From Actinomycetes bacterium (lineage in GTDB: Bacteria > Actinomycetota > Thermoleophilia > Gaiellales > Gaiellaceae): 8,637 bases of DNA. The stretch is from NCBI GenBank assembly GCA_025350775.1, contig JANXXF010000318.1:1-8637 (forward strand), given 5' to 3'. Position numbers and translations under genes: made by a program. Of the stretch, positions 5,961 to 8,637 are shown piece after piece. How positions within the stretch are numbered: the first letter of the stretch is position 1; each line of letters opens with the position of its first letter. Under the pieces are notes generated by a model. It did no database searches and was not told the DNA's origin. It worked only from the letters and a program-made list of their open reading frames with translations.

Positions 5961-6850
5961 CCGAAACGCCCGGTGACGTAGTCCTCTGTTCGCTTGTCCG
6001 CAGGGCGGGTGAAGATCGTCGTGGTCTCGTCGTATTCGATGAGGATGCCCGTACGCCTGCCGTCGGTGACGTCGAGGCTGAAGAACGCAGTCATGTCGGC
6101 GACGCGAGCGGCCTGCTGCATGTTGTGGGTGACGATCGCGATCGTGTAGTCGCGCTTCAGCTCGTGGATCAGGTCCTCGATGCGCGTCGTCGAGATCGGG
6201 TCGAGCGCGGATGCCGGCTCGTCCATCAGGATGACGTCCGGCTCGATAGCGATCGCCCGGGCGATGCAGAGCCGCTGCTGCTGGCCGCCGGAGAGGGCGA
6301 GGCCACTCGACTTGAGACGGTCCTTCACCTCGTCCCAGAGGGCCGCCTTGCGTAGCGCCTGCTCGACGCGGCCGTCGAGGTCGTCCTTCTTGCCGAGGAT
6401 GCGCAGTCCCCACGCGATGTTGTCGTAGACCGACTTGGGGAACGGGTTCGGCTTCTGAAAGACCATGCCGATATGACGCCGCACCTGCACCGGGTCGACG
6501 TTCGCTGCGTAGAGGTTCTGGCCGTGGTAAAGCACCTCGCCGGTCACACGGGCGATCGGCACGAGGTCGTTCATCCGGTTGAGGCAGCGGATGAAGGTGC
6601 TCTTGCCGCAGCCCGAGGGGCCGATGAAGGCCGTCACATGATTCTTGTAGATCGGCAGTGTGATCTCGCTGATCGCGAGCGCCGCGCCGTAGTGGAGCGA
6701 GAGGCCACGCACGTCGAAGACGACGTCGCGCACCGCCGTATCCGGCCGCGTCCGCTCGGTGACGTGGATCGGCTTGAGGTCGGAGCGGCTGGTGTCGGGT
6801 GCGTCGGTCATGGTGGTCGCCTGCGGGGTCGTCATCTCCCGGCAGAGCAT
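5957..6850 (-). CDS. pstB: Phosphate ABC transporter ATP-binding protein PstB
   Basis: ATPase subunit of the high-affinity phosphate importer, cytoplasmic face of the membrane, powering the PstC-PstA channel. Counted from ATG 6850 (297 aa): Walker A GPSGCGKST (77-85), Q-loop FQKPNPFP (131-138), signature LSGGQQQR (186-193), Walker B VILMDE (206-211), then EPASALDPIST (211-221), a strong PstB identifier, and the H-loop THN (241-243). I chose ATG 6850 because GAGG (6860-6857) stands six bases upstream. ATG 6835 and ATG 6811 are alternatives, and GTG 6898 is possible but unlikely. With the chosen start about 45 residues precede the ABC domain, a Thr/Asp/Arg-rich, probably disordered extension (MTDAPDTSRSDLKPIHV) that is longer than in many PstB proteins. 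It is divergent from pstC and overlaps phoU. Confidence 0.95.
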   Translation of the reverse strand: MLCREMTTPQATTMTDAPDTSRSDLKPIHVTERTRPDTAVRDVVFDVRGLSLHYGAALAISEITLPIYKNHVTAFIGPSGCGKSTFIRCLNRMNDLVPIARVTGEVLYHGQNLYAANVDPVQVRRHIGMVFQKPNPFPKSVYDNIAWGLRILGKKDDLDGRVEQALRKAALWDEVKDRLKSSGLALSGGQQQRLCIARAIAIEPDVILMDEPASALDPISTTRIEDLIHELKRDYTIAIVTHNMQQAARVADMTAFFSLDVTDGRRTGILIEYDETTTIFTRPADKRTEDYVTGRFG

Positions 6851-6963
6851 AGACAGCCTCGTTCGACCGTAACATTCGCCGTGGAGGCGTGTAACCACTT
6901 GCTCACCACACTGCTACACCCGGTACACCCGACTGGTCTCGCGGCGTTGCGAGGATAGCCGTC
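6851..6963. promoter_or_regulatory. Divergent pstB/pstC intergenic control region with ACC-type repeats
   Basis: This 113-bp gap must hold promoters for both arms of the phosphate transporter. On the + strand TGTAACC (6890-6896) and GCTCACC (6901-6907) are spaced 11 bases apart; the second matches GTTCACC, the core of the actinobacterial PhoP box, in 6 of 7 positions. Next come CTACACCCG (6914-6922) and GTACACCCG (6923-6931), a tandem repeat with 8 of 9 bases equal. For pstB, GTTACA (6895-6890) and TACGGT (6871-6866) on the - strand are 18 bases apart and could be -35 and -10 elements, with the repeat overlapping the -35. For pstC, GAGGA (6951-6955) sits eight bases before the ATG as a good ribosome-binding site. 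The operator assignment is inference. Confidence 0.4.
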
Positions 6964-7923
6964 ATGGCCGTCAACCCTGCGCCGATCGTCCTGGACTCCT
7001 CGCAGCGCCGGCTCGGCGACCGCATCGGCGAGCGCGGCCTGCTCTACGTCACGCTCGCAGCCTCGCTGGTTGCCGTGGGCGTGCTCGTCGCGATCGCCGT
7101 GAAGGTGTTCCAGCTCGCGGCACCGGCGATCGGCGAGTTCGGTACCGGGTTCCTCACGAGCCAGGACTGGAACGCTGTCACGAATCGCTTCGGCGCGCTC
7201 GACTTCATCTACGGCACCGCGGTCAGCGCGTTGATCGCCCTCGCGATCGCGGCCCCGATCTCGATCGCGATCGCCCTCTTCCTGACCGAGCTCGCGCCGA
7301 AGTGGCTGCGCACACCGATCGGCGCGCTCGTCGAGGTGCTCTCCGGCATCCCGTCCGTCGTGATCGGGCTCTGGGGCATTCTCGTCATGGGACCCTTCGT
7401 GCAGAACCAGCTCGAGCCGTTCCTCAACAGCTTCCTCGGCTGGATTCCCCTCTTTTCGGGTCGCTACTCGCCGGTCGGCCTGCTGCCAGCGATCCTGGTG
7501 CTGACGATCATGATCACGCCGATCGTCTCGAGCATCTGTCGCGAGCTGTTCTCGCGCGTTCCCAGGGAGCAGGTCGAAGGCGCGCTCGCGATGGGCGCAA
7601 CGCGCTGGGAGATGATCCGCGGCGTCATGCTCCCGTACGTCGGGCCGGGCGTCGTCGCCGCGCTGATCCTGGGCCTCGGCCGCGCGGTGGGCGAGGCGAT
7701 CGCCGTGACGCAGGTGATCGGCGGCACCGCGGGCATTCGCGGCTCGCTGTTCGGCCCGGCCGACACGCTCGCCTCGCGTATCGCCAGCCAGTATCAGGGC
7801 GCCGTCAGCAACATCCAGATCGCGTCGCTCGGCTACCTCGCGGCCATTCTGCTGGTGCTCTCGCTCATCTTCAATGTTGGCGCGCAGCTGATCGTGCGGC
7901 GCGTCGAGCGGAGCCGGCGATGA
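6964..7923 (+). CDS. pstC: Phosphate ABC transporter permease PstC
   Basis: A 319-residue inner-membrane subunit forming, with PstA, the phosphate channel. About six hydrophobic helices are seen, near 27-50, 83-108, 125-145, 171-191, 225-250 and 288-311. The cytoplasmic coupling loop that meets PstB is EQVEGALAMGATRWEMIRGV (202-221), the EAA-type motif. LSGIPSVVIGLWG (126-138) and GRAVGEAIAVTQVIGG (239-254) are typical of PstC. The ATG at 6964 has GAGGA at 6951-6955. Its stop overlaps the pstA start (ATGA), so the two permeases are coupled. No pstS or pstB lies on this strand; PstB comes from the divergent arm. Length and motifs are normal and nothing looks broken. Confidence 0.95.
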   Translation: MAVNPAPIVLDSSQRRLGDRIGERGLLYVTLAASLVAVGVLVAIAVKVFQLAAPAIGEFGTGFLTSQDWNAVTNRFGALDFIYGTAVSALIALAIAAPISIAIALFLTELAPKWLRTPIGALVEVLSGIPSVVIGLWGILVMGPFVQNQLEPFLNSFLGWIPLFSGRYSPVGLLPAILVLTIMITPIVSSICRELFSRVPREQVEGALAMGATRWEMIRGVMLPYVGPGVVAALILGLGRAVGEAIAVTQVIGGTAGIRGSLFGPADTLASRIASQYQGAVSNIQIASLGYLAAILLVLSLIFNVGAQLIVRRVERSRR

Positions 7924-8637
7924 GCAGCGTGCCGGGCGAGCGCCCTCCGCTCGAGCCGCCTCACCGCGACGCAACGCTCTTCCTGACCGACTCGCGCCTC
8001 CGCCGGCGGAAGGCCGTCAACCGGGGCATGGAGGGCGTCGCGACGCTGGCCGCGCTGCTCGCCGTCGCGGTGCTCGTGATCCTCGTCGCGAGCGTCTTCG
8101 CGCGCGGCGCCGGCGCGTTCAACCTCGATTTCTTCACCAAGGTCAAGTCCGACGACTTTCTCAACCCAGCCGGTGGCGGGATCGCCCACGCGATCGTCGG
8201 CTCGGCGCTGATCGTCGCAGTGGCGACCGCGATCGCGGTGCCGGTGGGCGTGCTGGTCGCGATCTTCACCAGCGAGTTCGCGCGGCCGTCCGCGGCGCAG
8301 GCGATCCGGCTGTGCCTCGACGTGCTCAACGGCATCCCGTCGATCGTCATCGGCATCTTCATCTTCGGCCTGCTCGTTGTCGGCCACGGCCAGAGCGCCT
8401 GGGCTGCGTCGGTCGCGCTCTCGGTGATCATGCTGCCGCTGATCGCGCGCTCCACCCAGGAGGTGCTCGCGCTTGTGCCGCATACGTTGCGCGAAGCCGC
8501 GCTAGGCGTGGGCGTCGCGAAGTGGCGGATGGTGATCGGCGTCGTGCTGCCCGCCTCGCTCAGTGGGATCGTGACCGGCGCCTCGCTCGCCGTGGCCCGC
8601 GTCGCCGGCGAGACCGCGCCGATCCTGTTCACCAGAT
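7920..8637 (+). CDS. pstA: Phosphate ABC transporter permease PstA, 3'-truncated by window edge
   Basis: The second permease subunit of the phosphate importer. The ATG at 7920 overlaps the pstC stop by four bases, and GGAG (7910-7913) six bases upstream supports it. The 239 codons present begin with a charged cytoplasmic N-terminus (about 36 residues, Arg-rich RLRRRK at 26-31), then hydrophobic helices near 37-60, 92-117 and 137-155 and others further on. LNGIPSIVIGIFIFG (136-150) parallels the equivalent PstC segment. The coupling loop is TLREAALGVGVAKWRMVIGV (189-208), and the PstA hallmark GETAPILFT (230-238) lies at the very edge. The usual family length is around 280-300 residues, so roughly 50 residues and the stop codon lie beyond the window. 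Confidence 0.94.
   Translation, partial: MSSVPGERPPLEPPHRDATLFLTDSRLRRRKAVNRGMEGVATLAALLAVAVLVILVASVFARGAGAFNLDFFTKVKSDDFLNPAGGGIAHAIVGSALIVAVATAIAVPVGVLVAIFTSEFARPSAAQAIRLCLDVLNGIPSIVIGIFIFGLLVVGHGQSAWAASVALSVIMLPLIARSTQEVLALVPHTLREAALGVGVAKWRMVIGVVLPASLSGIVTGASLAVARVAGETAPILFTR

Noticed and set aside
6832..7974. Long - strand frame across pstC, rich in Asp, Arg and His
   Set aside because: It is antisense to a complete PstC with all expected motifs. Its composition follows from complementing hydrophobic GC-rich codons.
7833..8632. Two - strand open frames opposite pstA
   Set aside because: They are antisense to an intact pstA reading frame and show no domain motif. pstA itself is open to the window edge and carries GETAPILFT.

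Overview
The window is very GC-rich and densely packed. G/C dominates third codon positions, start codons are often GTG, several gene pairs overlap by ATGA or TGATG, and some starts look leaderless. This fits a high-GC actinobacterial genome. A deep-branching lineage such as Thermoleophilia is my guess from general character only; no marker gene here settles it. Eleven protein genes are supported, two of them cut by the window edges. No RNA gene, CRISPR array, insertion sequence or prophage gene is visible, and no gene-free stretch exceeds about 130 bases.

Left part (1-1521, + strand): the C-terminal portion of a dihydrolipoamide acyltransferase (E2 of a 2-oxoacid dehydrogenase complex) overlaps a GNAT acetyltransferase by one base. 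Middle left (1651-3631, - strand): a three-gene, translationally coupled unit made of an MFS transporter followed by two tandem SnoaL/NTF2-like proteins. The last of these has a coding-like hydrophobic tail in the +1 frame directly after its stop codon. A 9-bp hairpin sits between the two converging units. Middle (3669-4628, + strand): argF, ornithine carbamoyltransferase, is divergent from the MFS gene across only 37 bp.

Right part (4666-8637): a phosphate-uptake locus. pstB, phoU and a histidine-phosphatase gene run on the - strand. pstC and pstA, the two permease subunits, run on the + strand, and pstA is cut by the window end. The two arms diverge from a 113-bp intergenic region holding ACC-containing repeats that may be a Pho-type operator. 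PstC and PstA would form the membrane channel, PstB the ATPase, and PhoU the negative coupling factor to phosphate signalling. The phosphate-binding protein PstS is not in the window. The histidine phosphatase may release phosphate from organic esters or act in signalling.

Most of the window is housekeeping. The items most worth a second look are the split divergent pst locus, the frame-shifted membrane-tail signal after the second SnoaL-like gene, and the compact MFS plus two NTF2-like unit. I did not find convincing evidence of a wholly new system.
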